A DNA stretch of 64,000 nucleotides, from positions 9,640 to 73,639 of the forward strand of contig UCIA01000008.1 of NCBI GenBank assembly GCA_900472295.1, read 5' to 3'. Under the pieces are notes generated by a model that saw nothing but the letters and a program-made list of their open reading frames with translations, did no database searches and had not been told where the DNA came from. Every line of letters begins with the position of its first letter. Within the stretch, counting starts at the first letter, position 1. Shown here one piece after another: positions 31,202 to 40,231 of this stretch. This stretch comes from Hyphomicrobiales bacterium (GTDB taxonomy: Bacteria > Pseudomonadota > Alphaproteobacteria > Rhizobiales > Rhizobiaceae). The position numbers were made by a program, and so were the translations under genes.

Positions 31202-32095
31202 ATGTCGCGCATTGGAATCCATTCTTTCGTCTGGTCGGCGAGTTCGGCGCAAGGCGACCTCGAACGCACGCTGGCCAACACCAGGGAGGCCGGTTTCGAC
31301 CTGATCGAATTCTCCTATCTTGACCCAGCCAATGTCGATATTGGCGGGTTGGCCAAGCGCATCGCCGATCTCAAGCTTGGCGTGGCGATCAGCATCGGCC
31401 TGCCGGCGGACGGCGACATTTCAAGCGCCGACAAGGCGATTGCCGCGCGCGGCGTCGAGATCCTCAACGAGACGATCGCGCTCACTCGCGATCTCGGCGG
31501 CCAGAAGATTGGCGGCATCCTCAGCACCAGCCATGGCTTGCAGACGCAGGCGCCGACGCGCGATCAGTGGAACCGCAGCGCGGGCGCCCTTGCGAAGGTC
31601 GCAGAGACCGCCAAGGCCGCCGGCGTCACGCTCAATCTCGAGATCGTCAACCGCTTCGAAAGCAATCTGCTCAACACCGCTTCACAAGGCTTGGCCTTCA
31701 TCGCGGACACCGGCTCCGACAACATCTTTCTGCATCTCGATACCTTCCACATGAACATCGAGGAGGCTGATGTCGGACTGGCTATCCGCCATGCCGCTGA
31801 CAAGATCGGTTATGTCCATATCGGCGAGAGCCATCGCGGTTTCCTGGGCACCGGCAGTATTGATTTTGCCGCGATCTTCGATGCGCTGACCGCAATAGGC
31901 TATAGCGACGACCTCAGCTTCGAATCCTTCTCGTCGGAGATCGTCGACGAGAACCTGTCCAGGAAGACCGCCATCTGGCGCAATCTGTGGGCCGACAATA
32001 TGGAGCTGGCCCGGCATGCGCGCGCCTTCATCGCAATCGGGCTGGAGACGGCGCGGCGCAAGGCAGAGCTTGTTGCATCGAGACATCGTCCTTAG
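31202..32095 (+). CDS. ketose 3-epimerase-like TIM-barrel enzyme
   Basis: The 297-aa protein is an AP-endonuclease-2-type TIM barrel close to D-tagatose/D-psicose 3-epimerases. The metal-ligand pattern of that family can be read: E147 in EIVNRFE, D180 in HLDTFHMNIEE, H206 in HIGESHRG and E241 in SFESF, with R212 as substrate contact. The conserved WRNLW near the C-terminus agrees. It likely interconverts 3-epimeric ketoses so that the imported sugar reaches a form the kinases accept. The start at 31202 follows gggag; an upstream ATG at 31151 lies inside the hairpin. Confidence 0.85.
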   Translation: MSRIGIHSFVWSASSAQGDLERTLANTREAGFDLIEFSYLDPANVDIGGLAKRIADLKLGVAISIGLPADGDISSADKAIAARGVEILNETIALTRDLGGQKIGGILSTSHGLQTQAPTRDQWNRSAGALAKVAETAKAAGVTLNLEIVNRFESNLLNTASQGLAFIADTGSDNIFLHLDTFHMNIEEADVGLAIRHAADKIGYVHIGESHRGFLGTGSIDFAAIFDALTAIGYSDDLSFESFSSEIVDENLSRKTAIWRNLWADNMELARHARAFIAIGLETARRKAELVASRHRP

Positions 32096-32248
32096 CAGGA
32101 GGGCGCTGCCAAGCATTGCAATTTTGGCATCTGCGTAGGCGAGACATAGATTTCACACCAGCGCTGACGTCAGAATGAGCGGGCATCATGCCCGCGAATC
32201 ATGGGCGCGCCGCAAGAACAATTGCGTGCAGCGCTTCTGGCCGAAGTC

Positions 32249-33076
32249 TCAGGCGACCACGAGGCGGGCCAACAGTGACGCGGCATCGGTGCCCGCCAGG
32301 CCAAGGTCGCGGACGCTGCTCATGTGATTGGCAGCCGCAAGGGTCGTGCGCGAAACAGCCAGTCCCTGTTTTTCAAGGTGGTCCGCGAAGGTTGCGGCCT
32401 GGCTGTGGAAGGGTGGTGTTTCATCGGCGCCGACCGAGATCTCTATGGCCACGGATGGATCGAAACTGTGGTTGATCGGCGAGAATCGCCGGGCCTCCTC
32501 GCCAGTGATCGCGATCTCGGCGGCAAGGAACGACATCTGCAACGGCTTCAGGTCGTAAAGGCCGCCGAGCAGCAGCGCAGCTTTGATGCCGGACGGCCGC
32601 TTGTCACCGTCGAAAAGCATCGTTGCCAGATGCGCACCGGCGGAATGACCGCTGACGGTCAAGAGGTCGGGATTGCCGCCATGGTCCGCGATATGGTCAA
32701 GCACCCATTGCTTGGCGCGGCGCACTTGGTCGACGATCCTGGCCATCCTGACGGCCGGCATCAGCGCATAGTCGACAATGACCGCGATCGCACCGGCGCG
32801 CGTCACCGTGTCTGCGACATAGGAATAGTCGCGCTTGGAGAACATGCGCCAGTAGCCGCCATGGATGAACATGTGCACCGGCAGGCGGTCCCGTTTGCCC
32901 TGCGGAAAGAACAGATCCACGGTTTCGGTGGCGTCAGCGCCGTAGGCGACATCGGCGACCATTGGAACGTTCGCCCTGGTGTCTTCGCTTCTGCGAGCGA
33001 TCTCGGCAACGATGTCGTCGAACTCGACCACATGATCGCGAATGCGAAACGGATCTTTGGGGTGATGTCGGCTCAC
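32249..33076 (-). CDS. alpha/beta hydrolase, kynurenine formamidase-like
   Basis: The 275-aa serine hydrolase has an HGG oxyanion motif (FIHGGYWRMF, about 70-79) and nucleophile S145 in GHSAGAH, an arrangement seen in arylformamidases and small carboxylesterases. The HGGYW form favours formamidase/esterase activity on a small ester, lactone or formamide. It is the last gene of a three-gene minus operon after a semialdehyde dehydrogenase, overlapping it by four bases, so its product probably feeds that pathway. Confidence 0.82.
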   Translation of the reverse strand: MSRHHPKDPFRIRDHVVEFDDIVAEIARRSEDTRANVPMVADVAYGADATETVDLFFPQGKRDRLPVHMFIHGGYWRMFSKRDYSYVADTVTRAGAIAVIVDYALMPAVRMARIVDQVRRAKQWVLDHIADHGGNPDLLTVSGHSAGAHLATMLFDGDKRPSGIKAALLLGGLYDLKPLQMSFLAAEIAITGEEARRFSPINHSFDPSVAIEISVGADETPPFHSQAATFADHLEKQGLAVSRTTLAAANHMSSVRDLGLAGTDAASLLARLVVA

Positions 33077-34560
33077 AGGGTCACGGCGATGTACTTCGCC
33101 TCCATGAACTCGGCAACGCCGTGCTTCTGACCGCCTTCGCGTCCCAGCCCGCTCTGCTTGACCCCGCCGAACGGCGCCGCCGGATCCGACATCAGGCCGC
33201 GGTTCAGCGCGATCATACCTGACTCGATCTTCGACGCCACACGCATCCCTCGGGCCAGATCGCGCGTGTAGATGTAGGCCGCGAGACCGTATTCGGTGTC
33301 GTTTGCCTTTGCGATGACCTCCGCCTCGTCGTCGAAGCGACTGACCGGTGCCACCGGGCCGAAGATCTCCTCATGAGCCATGGCAGTGTCGGCCGGCACG
33401 TCCGCGAGAACCGTTGGCGGATAGAAAAAGCCTCTGCCTTCGGATACGCCGCCGCCACACAGAACCTTGGCGCCGCGGGCAACCGCGTCCCGCACAAGCC
33501 GGTCGATGTTGTGCACAGCCTTCCTGGTGATCATCGGCCCGCATTCGGTTTCTGAGTCTGTGCCCGGGCCGATGTTGAGTGCCGCCATGCGTTTGCTCAA
33601 CCCATCCGTGAAAGCATCATGGATGCCGGCCTGGACGTAAAGCCGGTTGGCGGCCGTGCAGGCTTCGCCGGCGTTGCGCATCTTGGCAACCATCGCACCG
33701 TCGAGGGCTGCTTCCAGGTCGGCGTCGTCGAAGACGATGAAGGGTGCGTTGCCGCCAAGCTCCATGGAACAGGAGATGACATGTTTTGAGGCCTCGGCCA
33801 GCAGCGCGCGACCGATGCCGGTCGAGCCGGTGAAGGACAGCTTTCGCACGCGGGGATCGGCCAGCATGGCCGCCGTCACCGGCCCGGGCGTCGAGGTCGT
33901 CAGCACGTTGACGACGCCGGGCGGCACGCCGGCTTCCTCGTAGAGCGCCGCAAGCGCATAGGCCGTCAGCGGCGTCTCGCTGGCGGGCTTCAGGATCACC
34001 GTGCAGCCGGCCGCAAGCGCCGGAGCGATCTTGCGTGTCGCCATGGCGGCGGGGAAATTCCATGGCGTGATGAGCACGCAAATACCGATGGGCTGGTAGT
34101 CGACAATGATCCGGTTCGCGCCAGAGGGCGCAAGCCCGAACTCGCCGCTGATGCGCACCGCCTCCTCGGCGTTCCAGCGAAAAAACTCCGCGGCATAGGC
34201 GACTTCACCGCGCGCATCGCGCAGCGCCTTGCCGTTCTCCAGCGAGATCAGCGCAGCCAACGTCTCCGCGCGCTCGGTCATCAGTTCGAAGCAGCGCCGC
34301 AGGATTTCCGATCGCCTGCGTGGCGGGGTCTCGCGCCAGCCGGCCGCCGCCGCCGCAGCCGCGTCGACGGCGGCGGCGGCATCAGTGAGCGTTGCATCGG
34401 GAACCGCCGCGATCACGGCTTCGGTCGATGGATCGGTCACTTCGATCACGCGGCCTTCCGATGAGGGCCGCCAGCGCCCGCCAATGTAGAGACCGTGCGA
34501 GACCGTGGCGTAGTCGAACATATCTTGATCCTCGTCGGAGATGCCTGCGGCAATGTTCAT
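33073..34560 (-). CDS. NAD(P)-dependent semialdehyde dehydrogenase, GabD-like
   Basis: The 495-aa aldehyde dehydrogenase has catalytic C301 ([11 protein letters not shown]) and E267 (MELGGNAPF), the WNFP cofactor motif, and FTGSTGIG. The overall sequence is nearest to succinate-semialdehyde dehydrogenases. It sits between an iron alcohol dehydrogenase and a hydrolase, so oxidation of succinic semialdehyde or a related omega-oxo acid to the diacid is expected. A later start (residue 14, MFDYATV) is possible. Confidence 0.87.
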   Translation of the reverse strand: MNIAAGISDEDQDMFDYATVSHGLYIGGRWRPSSEGRVIEVTDPSTEAVIAAVPDATLTDAAAAVDAAAAAAAGWRETPPRRRSEILRRCFELMTERAETLAALISLENGKALRDARGEVAYAAEFFRWNAEEAVRISGEFGLAPSGANRIIVDYQPIGICVLITPWNFPAAMATRKIAPALAAGCTVILKPASETPLTAYALAALYEEAGVPPGVVNVLTTSTPGPVTAAMLADPRVRKLSFTGSTGIGRALLAEASKHVISCSMELGGNAPFIVFDDADLEAALDGAMVAKMRNAGEACTAANRLYVQAGIHDAFTDGLSKRMAALNIGPGTDSETECGPMITRKAVHNIDRLVRDAVARGAKVLCGGGVSEGRGFFYPPTVLADVPADTAMAHEEIFGPVAPVSRFDDEAEVIAKANDTEYGLAAYIYTRDLARGMRVASKIESGMIALNRGLMSDPAAPFGGVKQSGLGREGGQKHGVAEFMEAKYIAVTL

Positions 34561-34579
34561 TGGATGGGCTCCTGGTCGA

Positions 34580-35806
34580 TCACATCATGGTGGCGGATAT
34601 GTCGCCGTCATAAGCAGCCCTGACCAGCCGTCGCATCGCGGCGAGGTCGAAGGGACGCGGATTGTTCTTGATCAACCGGTCGATGCCGAGCGCCTGCTCG
34701 GCCGTCCAGTCGATCTTGTCTTCGGGAAGACCCAATTCGGCCAATGTCGGTGTGATGCCGATGGCGCCAAACAGCCGGCTCACCTCCCGGATGGTGGCGT
34801 GCGCCAACGCACCGGCGTCGCCCTCCTGGTGGGAAAGGCCAAGAGCAGTGCCGACCTCGGCAATTTCCGCGGTCGCGGCGGGAAGGTTGTAGGTCATCAC
34901 ATAGGGCAGCATGGTGGCAACGCCCAGGCCGTGCGGCGTGTGGGTAAGCGCGCCGACGGGATACTGCACCGCATGGGCGGCGGCTGTACCCGCCGTGCCG
35001 AAGGCGCAACCGGCGGCCAACGCTCCCATCATGACGTCGGCGCGCGCCGCCTCATCCGATCCGTCCCGATAGGCCTTTTCCAGACTGCGGCCCAGCAGCC
35101 TGATAGCCAGAAGCGCGAAATGGTCGGTGAGCGCGCTCTTGCCGATGAACACGTGCTGTTGCGGCAAATGAGGGTCGGCGCCGCGGCTGCCCGCTGTGAA
35201 GGCCTCGATTGCGTGCGTCAGCGCGTCGGCGCCGGCGATCGCCGTCAGGAACGGGGGACAGGTCGCTGTCAGATCCGGGTCGCAAAGCGCCACAACGGCG
35301 ATGAGATGAGGACTGGCGATACCCACTTTCAGCGTCCGATCCGGGTCGGAGATCACGGCGACGGGGGTCACCTCGGAGCCTGTCCCGGCCGTCGTCGGCA
35401 CTGCGATCACCGGAAGGGTAGGGCCGGGTACCTTGAACTCGCCATAGTAGTCCTCAAGCCTGCCGCCATGGCTGAGCAGAAGTGCCGCGCATTTGGCCAT
35501 GTCGAGGCAGCTGCCGCCGCCGATTCCGATCACCATGTCCGGCTTGAAATTCTTCGCCTGCGCAATACAGGCGGCGACGCTGTCGCGGGGTACATCCGGC
35601 AGCGTTCGGTCGAAGACCAGCGTGTCGATCGCTGCGTTGTGCAAGCCCGCGAGAATCTCGGCGAAGTGCGACGTCGCCGCAAAGCGCTCATCGGTACAGA
35701 CGAACGCGCGGCGCCCATATTTGGCGGCAACGGCAGGCAGCGCATGACGCTGGCCTTTGCCGAATAGTATCTCGCTCGGCAGGCGCGCCGCTGCAAACAT
35801 GCTCAT
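34580..35806 (-). CDS. iron-containing alcohol dehydrogenase
   Basis: The 408-aa group III alcohol dehydrogenase has the NAD-binding GIGGGSCLDMAK, the PTTAGTGSEVTP segment, and iron-ligand histidines in ADALTHAIEAF and AHAVQYPVGALTHTPHG. Members include 4-hydroxybutyrate dehydrogenase and maleylacetate reductase. The semialdehyde dehydrogenase encoded next points to 4-hydroxybutyrate or a similar omega-hydroxy acid (inference). It is first in the operon, divergent from the GntR regulator. Confidence 0.87.
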   Translation of the reverse strand: MSMFAAARLPSEILFGKGQRHALPAVAAKYGRRAFVCTDERFAATSHFAEILAGLHNAAIDTLVFDRTLPDVPRDSVAACIAQAKNFKPDMVIGIGGGSCLDMAKCAALLLSHGGRLEDYYGEFKVPGPTLPVIAVPTTAGTGSEVTPVAVISDPDRTLKVGIASPHLIAVVALCDPDLTATCPPFLTAIAGADALTHAIEAFTAGSRGADPHLPQQHVFIGKSALTDHFALLAIRLLGRSLEKAYRDGSDEAARADVMMGALAAGCAFGTAGTAAAHAVQYPVGALTHTPHGLGVATMLPYVMTYNLPAATAEIAEVGTALGLSHQEGDAGALAHATIREVSRLFGAIGITPTLAELGLPEDKIDWTAEQALGIDRLIKNNPRPFDLAAMRRLVRAAYDGDISATMM

Positions 35807-35895
35807 GCACAGGACCCTTCGAAGACGGATTGGACGCCGGCACGCTTGGCTTCGTTCGAGACACCGACCTCGACGCTGCAGTCTATTATCACGCG

Positions 35896-35923
35896 ATATC
35901 CTCTATAAAATCGTATAGGATAT
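35896..35923. promoter_or_regulatory. candidate GntR operator in divergent gap
   Basis: Perfect arms atatcct (35896-35902) and aggatat (35917-35923) flank a spacer containing two tata tetramers. It is the most AT-rich stretch in the gap between the iron-alcohol-dehydrogenase operon (start 35806) and the GntR gene (start 35980), so it may hold the operator and overlapping promoters. Binding is inferred from position and symmetry. Confidence 0.5.
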
Positions 35924-35979
35924 AGGATTGAGTTTGGCGGAGCATCGTGTTAGTGGGTGGTTCTGTCAAGAGGCAAACG

Positions 35980-36678
35980 ATGCAGAACACGGACCTGACG
36001 GTTGACGATGAAGCCCGCGCGACCGGCCGCATCCAGCGCGCCAACAGCCTTGCTGGCGACGTCTACGAGGCAATCTTCGCGCAACTAATGTCTTTGAGGA
36101 TTGCGCCGGGATCGCGAATCACCGTCGACAATCTCGTCAAGGAATTCAACGTCTCGCATACCCCCATTCGCGAAGCGCTTGGCCGGTTGGAAGGGGAAGG
36201 GCTGGTTCTGAAAACCCACCTGATTGGTTATCGGGCCGCCCCACAAATCACCCGCCGGCGCTTTGACGAGCTGTACGAGCTGCGTCTTCTGCTTGAACCT
36301 GCCGCCGCGGCCAAAGCCACCGCAACAATGGATAGGGAGCGCCTTGCCGCGCTGCAGGAGGCAGCCGGCGTCATGACCAGGCGGGTGGGGAAAGACGAAC
36401 GCCTGCGCTATTCGAACTTCGCCCGTCAGGATGCGATCTTCCACGACAAGATCGTCGAGTTCGCTCGGAACGAACTCATTCGCGAGACACTGAACCACCA
36501 GCATACCCACTTCCACATCTTCCGCCTGATGTATCACTCCAGGGTGACCGAAGAGGCGCTCGACGAGCACGAGGCTATTCTCGCTGCCTTCTCCGCGGGC
36601 GATCCGGACGCCGCCGAAAAAGCCATGCGCGTGCACATCGAAAATTCGCGGGACAGGCTTCTGCCTGCATTCGAGTAG
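35980..36678 (+). CDS. GntR-family regulator with FCD domain
   Basis: This 232-aa FadR-type regulator has the winged helix near residues 25-85 (APGSRITVDNLVKEFNVSHT, then PIREALGRLEGEGLV) and an FCD domain behind it. I chose the ATG at 35980 because agagg precedes it; a GTG at 35947 would add 11 residues. It is divergent from the dehydrogenase operon and is its likely repressor, released by a small acid. Confidence 0.85.
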   Translation: MQNTDLTVDDEARATGRIQRANSLAGDVYEAIFAQLMSLRIAPGSRITVDNLVKEFNVSHTPIREALGRLEGEGLVLKTHLIGYRAAPQITRRRFDELYELRLLLEPAAAAKATATMDRERLAALQEAAGVMTRRVGKDERLRYSNFARQDAIFHDKIVEFARNELIRETLNHQHTHFHIFRLMYHSRVTEEALDEHEAILAAFSAGDPDAAEKAMRVHIENSRDRLLPAFE

Positions 36679-36840
36679 CCCTGGCGATGTTGTTTGTCCG
36701 AGGCACCCTCAAGCGCGGCGCGCCGCTGTTCGCCCAGGCTGCCGTCTTCGAATGCCATCCCCCGTTCTAAGCCGATTTCGATCCCGGGAAGCGAGGCGCG
36801 AAGTGCACCTCGCCCCTGCAACAAGCCGAGAGGAGAAAAC

Positions 36841-37434
36841 ATGCCAGCCAAAAAAATCCTGATGCTGACGGGTGATTTCACCGAGGAGTATGAAATCTTC
36901 GTCTATCAGCAGGCGATGGAAGCGGTGGGACACACCGTTCATGTCGTGTGCCCCGACAAAAGCGCCGGAGACATGATCAAGACATCGCTGCACGATTTCG
37001 AGGGCGATCAGACCTACACCGAAAAGCCCGGCCACAACGCGCTGATCAACAAGACCTTTGCCGACGCCGAGAAGCAGCTGAGCCAGTACGACGCTGTCTA
37101 TTGCGCCGGTGGCCGTGGCCCTGAATACATCCGCACCGACAAACGGATACAGGCAATGGTGCGCCATTTCCACGAGGCCAAAAAGCCGATCTTCACGATC
37201 TGCCATGGGGTCCAGATTCTGATCGCGGTCGACGGCGTCGTCCGCGGCAAGAAGGTGGCGGCGCTCGCGGCTTGCGAGCCGGAGGTGACGCTTGCGGGCG
37301 GCACCTACATCGATCTGTCTCCCACCGATGCCTATGTGGACGGGACGATGGTTTCAGCCAAAGGTTGGACCGCGCTTGCGGCGTTCATCCGTGAATGCCT
37401 GAAGGTGCTGGGAACGGAAATCCGCCATCCTTGA
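36841..37434 (+). CDS. DJ-1/PfpI-family protein
   Basis: The 197-aa flavodoxin-like protein has the nucleophile elbow cysteine C121 in FTICHGVQ and the supporting glutamate in FTEEYE (E16 or E17). These are the marks of the DJ-1/ThiJ/PfpI superfamily, which includes glyoxalase III/deglycase-type enzymes, chaperones and inactive relatives. The ATG at 36841 follows gagaggag; the longer frame from 36694 is not family-like. It follows the GntR gene by 160 bp and may be independent. Confidence 0.85.
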   Translation: MPAKKILMLTGDFTEEYEIFVYQQAMEAVGHTVHVVCPDKSAGDMIKTSLHDFEGDQTYTEKPGHNALINKTFADAEKQLSQYDAVYCAGGRGPEYIRTDKRIQAMVRHFHEAKKPIFTICHGVQILIAVDGVVRGKKVAALAACEPEVTLAGGTYIDLSPTDAYVDGTMVSAKGWTALAAFIRECLKVLGTEIRHP

Positions 37435-37444
37435 GTCTTTTGTC

Positions 37445-37472
37445 CCGGCGCATCCCTGAGGGGATGCGCCGG
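37445..37472. terminator. bidirectional terminator between convergent genes
   Basis: ccggcgcatccc (37445-37456) and gggatgcgccgg (37461-37472) pair perfectly around tgag, followed by ttcccttt. It lies between the convergent stops of the DJ-1 gene and the HDAC-like gene. Confidence 0.75.
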
Positions 37473-37528
37473 TTCCCTTTGTCGAAAGCCGAAAGATCGC
37501 CTCACTGGCGGATCGTCCGATCCGGATT

Positions 37529-38629
37529 CTAGGCGATGCCGCCCAAAAGTTCCTCCGCCCTGGAAACAGCGGCCGCCTGATGCGGCTGCAAGGGCTGGCC
37601 GGCGTAGCTTTCGAAGACCGGCAGGAACGGGTCGTCGATATGCGTCCTTATGCCGGACAGTTGCTCCATCACCGCCAGGCCGCAATAGGGAACGTAGGAG
37701 GCCGAATAGCCGCCTTCATGCGACATCATCAGGCGCCCGCCGCAGAGGTCGTCCGCCGCCTGCATCAGCATACGCGTCATGTCGCGGTAGCTGCCGCTAT
37801 GCAGCATCATGCGCCCCAGCGGATCGGCCGCCGAGGCGTCGAAACCCGACGGCACGACGATGAGATCAGGCTTGTAGAGATTGAGCGCCGGTAGCACGAC
37901 GCGTTCGAAGACGGACATGTAAGCGCCGTGACCGCAGCCGGCCGGCAGCGGCACGTTGATGTTGTAGCCTTCGCCCTTGCCCTCGCCGCGCTCCTTGTGA
38001 AGACCACTGTCATGCGGATAGAGCCCGTCCTGATGGATCGAGATGGTCAGTACCGACGGGTCCGAATAGAATGCGGACTGGGTGCCGTTGCCGTGATGAA
38101 CGTCCCAGTCGACGCTCGCGACCCGCTCGAAGCCATGTTTGGCCCGGTTCTTCAGGATAGCCACCGGAACGTTGCCGAACAGGCAAAAGCCCATGCCTTG
38201 CATGCGCTCGGCATGATGGCCGGGCGGCCGTACCAGCGCATAGCCATTGTCGACATCGCCGCTCAACACCGCATCCATCACCGCCACCGTGCCGCCGGCG
38301 GCCAGACAGGCGATCTCGTAGCTGCCATGGCCGAAGGGGGTGAGATAGCTCGCATCGCCGCCGCGCCCGTCACTGAGCAGCTTGATGCGGCTGATGTAGT
38401 CGCGGTCGTGAAACAGGGCGAGGTCGTCTTCGCTCACCGCGACGGAGGCGATCTTCGATAATTTTTCGGTCAGGCCCGAAACCTCCATCAGATTGCGGAA
38501 TCGGCGTTTCGTGTCGGCATTCTCCGCATGCTCGCCCGGCTCGATGGTCAGGCTCGGCTGAAAGAACTGCGCGGCGTTGCCGGTCTCGTGCCAGAGATAC
38601 AGCTCGTGAAAATTCCAGCCCGTCGTCAT
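37529..38629 (-). CDS. class II histone-deacetylase-like amidohydrolase
   Basis: The 366-aa zinc enzyme belongs to the arginase/deacetylase fold. Catalytic H138-H139 lie in RPPGHHAERM, zinc ligands D176 and H178 in VDWDVHHGNGTQ, and D264 in SGFDASAADPLGRM. Bacterial members deacetylate acetylpolyamines or other small N-acyl amines. It is the last gene of the amidase-importer operon. The ATG at 38629 has gagg upstream; the ATG at 38641 overlaps the oxidoreductase stop (ATGA) and would add four residues. Confidence 0.88.
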   Translation of the reverse strand: MTTGWNFHELYLWHETGNAAQFFQPSLTIEPGEHAENADTKRRFRNLMEVSGLTEKLSKIASVAVSEDDLALFHDRDYISRIKLLSDGRGGDASYLTPFGHGSYEIACLAAGGTVAVMDAVLSGDVDNGYALVRPPGHHAERMQGMGFCLFGNVPVAILKNRAKHGFERVASVDWDVHHGNGTQSAFYSDPSVLTISIHQDGLYPHDSGLHKERGEGKGEGYNINVPLPAGCGHGAYMSVFERVVLPALNLYKPDLIVVPSGFDASAADPLGRMMLHSGSYRDMTRMLMQAADDLCGGRLMMSHEGGYSASYVPYCGLAVMEQLSGIRTHIDDPFLPVFESYAGQPLQPHQAAAVSRAEELLGGIA

Positions 38630-38637
38630 CTCGTGCC

Positions 38638-40221
38638 TCATCCCGCCATGATCATTGACGCGGCGCGTTCGGCGATCATGATCGTCGGCGCGTTGGTGTT
38701 GCCCGACACCATTTTCGGAAAGACCGAGGCGTCGGCGATGCAAAGCCCGTCCAGCCCATGGACCTTCATCGACGCGGGATCGACGACGGCCATCGCATCT
38801 GAACCCATGCGGCAGGTGCTGGTCGGGTGATAGAGCGTCGTGCAGTGGCCGCGAATATAGTCGGCGATCTCGGCGTCGCTCTCGCATTCGGCGCTCGGCG
38901 TGATTTCGCCGACGAGCAATTCGGCAAGCGGCGACTGCGCCGCGATCCGCCGGCTGATGCGGATGCCTTCGACCAGCGTGGCGATGTCCGAGCCGTCCTC
39001 GTCGCTGATGAAGTAACGCGGGTCGATCGCTGGGTATTCGATCGGATTGGCCGAGCGCAGGCGGATCTCGCCGCGGCTGTCTGGCCGCTGCAGCGTGGTG
39101 TGCAGCGTGATGCCGGGCCTGGACGAAAGGAACCGAACATAATCGCGATGTGGGCTGATGGCGCCGTAAAGTTGCAGATCCGGTTCGACATCGGGCCGGC
39201 TCTTGACGAAGCCGCCCGCCGCCACCCAGGGCGAGGAGCGCGGACCGCTGCGCGATGTCTCCCATTCCAGGAAGTCGCGTTGTAGCGTCTCGTCGGTCCA
39301 GGCGCCGACACCGATCTTGTCCTTCGTATAGAAGGTGATCGGAATGTTGATGTGGTCCTGCAGATCCTTGCCGACGCCGGGCAGGTCGTGGACGGGTGCT
39401 ACGCCCACACGTGTGAGTTCGTCGGCCGGGCCGATGCCCGACAGCAGCAGCAACTGGCAGCTGCCGATCGAGCCCGAAGACAGCACCACCTCCGTGTCGG
39501 CGAAGGCGGTCTCCGGTTCGCCATTGACGAGATAGCGGATGCCCTTGACCCGGCCCTTCTCGACGATCAGGCCGGTCGCCAGCACACCGGTCCTGATCAC
39601 CAGGTTGGGGCGTTCCTGCGCCGGGCGCAGATAGGCCTTGCTGGTGCCCCAGCGCTCGCCGTTCTTGATGGTGAACTGGAACAGGCCGACACCTTCCTGC
39701 TCGACGCCGTTGAAATCGCGGTTGTGCCTGTAGCCGGCGGCCTTGCAGGCCTCGATCCAGGCAAGCTCGTTGGCATCGACATGCGCGACATTGCCGATAT
39801 GCAGTGGCCCATTGGCGCCGTGCAGCGGGTCGTTACCGAGTTCGGCATTGCTTTCGCAGGCCTTGAACACGGGCAGCACGTCTTCCCAGGCCCATCCGGG
39901 GCAGCCCATGGCCGCCCAGCCATCGTAGTCGGACGGCAGGCCGCGAATATAGATCATGGCATTCAGCGCGCCGGAACCGCCGATCATCTTGCCGCGCGGC
40001 CAGAACACCCGCCTGCCGCGGCAACCGGCCTGCGGCTCGGTGTAGTAGCCCCAATCCACGGCTGTGTTGAACATGGTCGGCCAGTCGGAGGGCACGTCCG
40101 AGGCGAGCGGCGCCTCGCGTCCTGCCTCCAGCAGCAACACCTTGCGGGCAGGATCGGCACTGAGGCGATTTGCCAGCACGCAGCCGGCCGAGCCGGCACC
40201 CACTATGATCGTATCGAACAT
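38638..40221 (-). CDS. GMC-family FAD oxidoreductase, choline-dehydrogenase-like
   Basis: The 527-aa flavoenzyme begins with the dinucleotide-binding FDTIIVGAGSAGCVLANRLS and continues with FWPRGKMIGGSGALNAMIY, a GMC signature. The C-terminal active-site histidine lies in LYHPTSTCRMG. It should oxidise an alcohol to an aldehyde or acid. The open frame runs 38 codons further upstream but family similarity starts at the ATG at 40221. It is coupled to the deacetylase behind it and follows LivM by 10 bp. Confidence 0.88.
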   Translation of the reverse strand: MFDTIIVGAGSAGCVLANRLSADPARKVLLLEAGREAPLASDVPSDWPTMFNTAVDWGYYTEPQAGCRGRRVFWPRGKMIGGSGALNAMIYIRGLPSDYDGWAAMGCPGWAWEDVLPVFKACESNAELGNDPLHGANGPLHIGNVAHVDANELAWIEACKAAGYRHNRDFNGVEQEGVGLFQFTIKNGERWGTSKAYLRPAQERPNLVIRTGVLATGLIVEKGRVKGIRYLVNGEPETAFADTEVVLSSGSIGSCQLLLLSGIGPADELTRVGVAPVHDLPGVGKDLQDHINIPITFYTKDKIGVGAWTDETLQRDFLEWETSRSGPRSSPWVAAGGFVKSRPDVEPDLQLYGAISPHRDYVRFLSSRPGITLHTTLQRPDSRGEIRLRSANPIEYPAIDPRYFISDEDGSDIATLVEGIRISRRIAAQSPLAELLVGEITPSAECESDAEIADYIRGHCTTLYHPTSTCRMGSDAMAVVDPASMKVHGLDGLCIADASVFPKMVSGNTNAPTIMIAERAASMIMAG

Positions 40222-40231
40222 CGTCAGTCTC

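Noticed and set aside
35807..35979. A small ORF or sRNA in the divergent gap of the dehydrogenase operon
   Set aside because: The stretch is explained by promoter and operator function, and no independent hairpin with a T tract was found.
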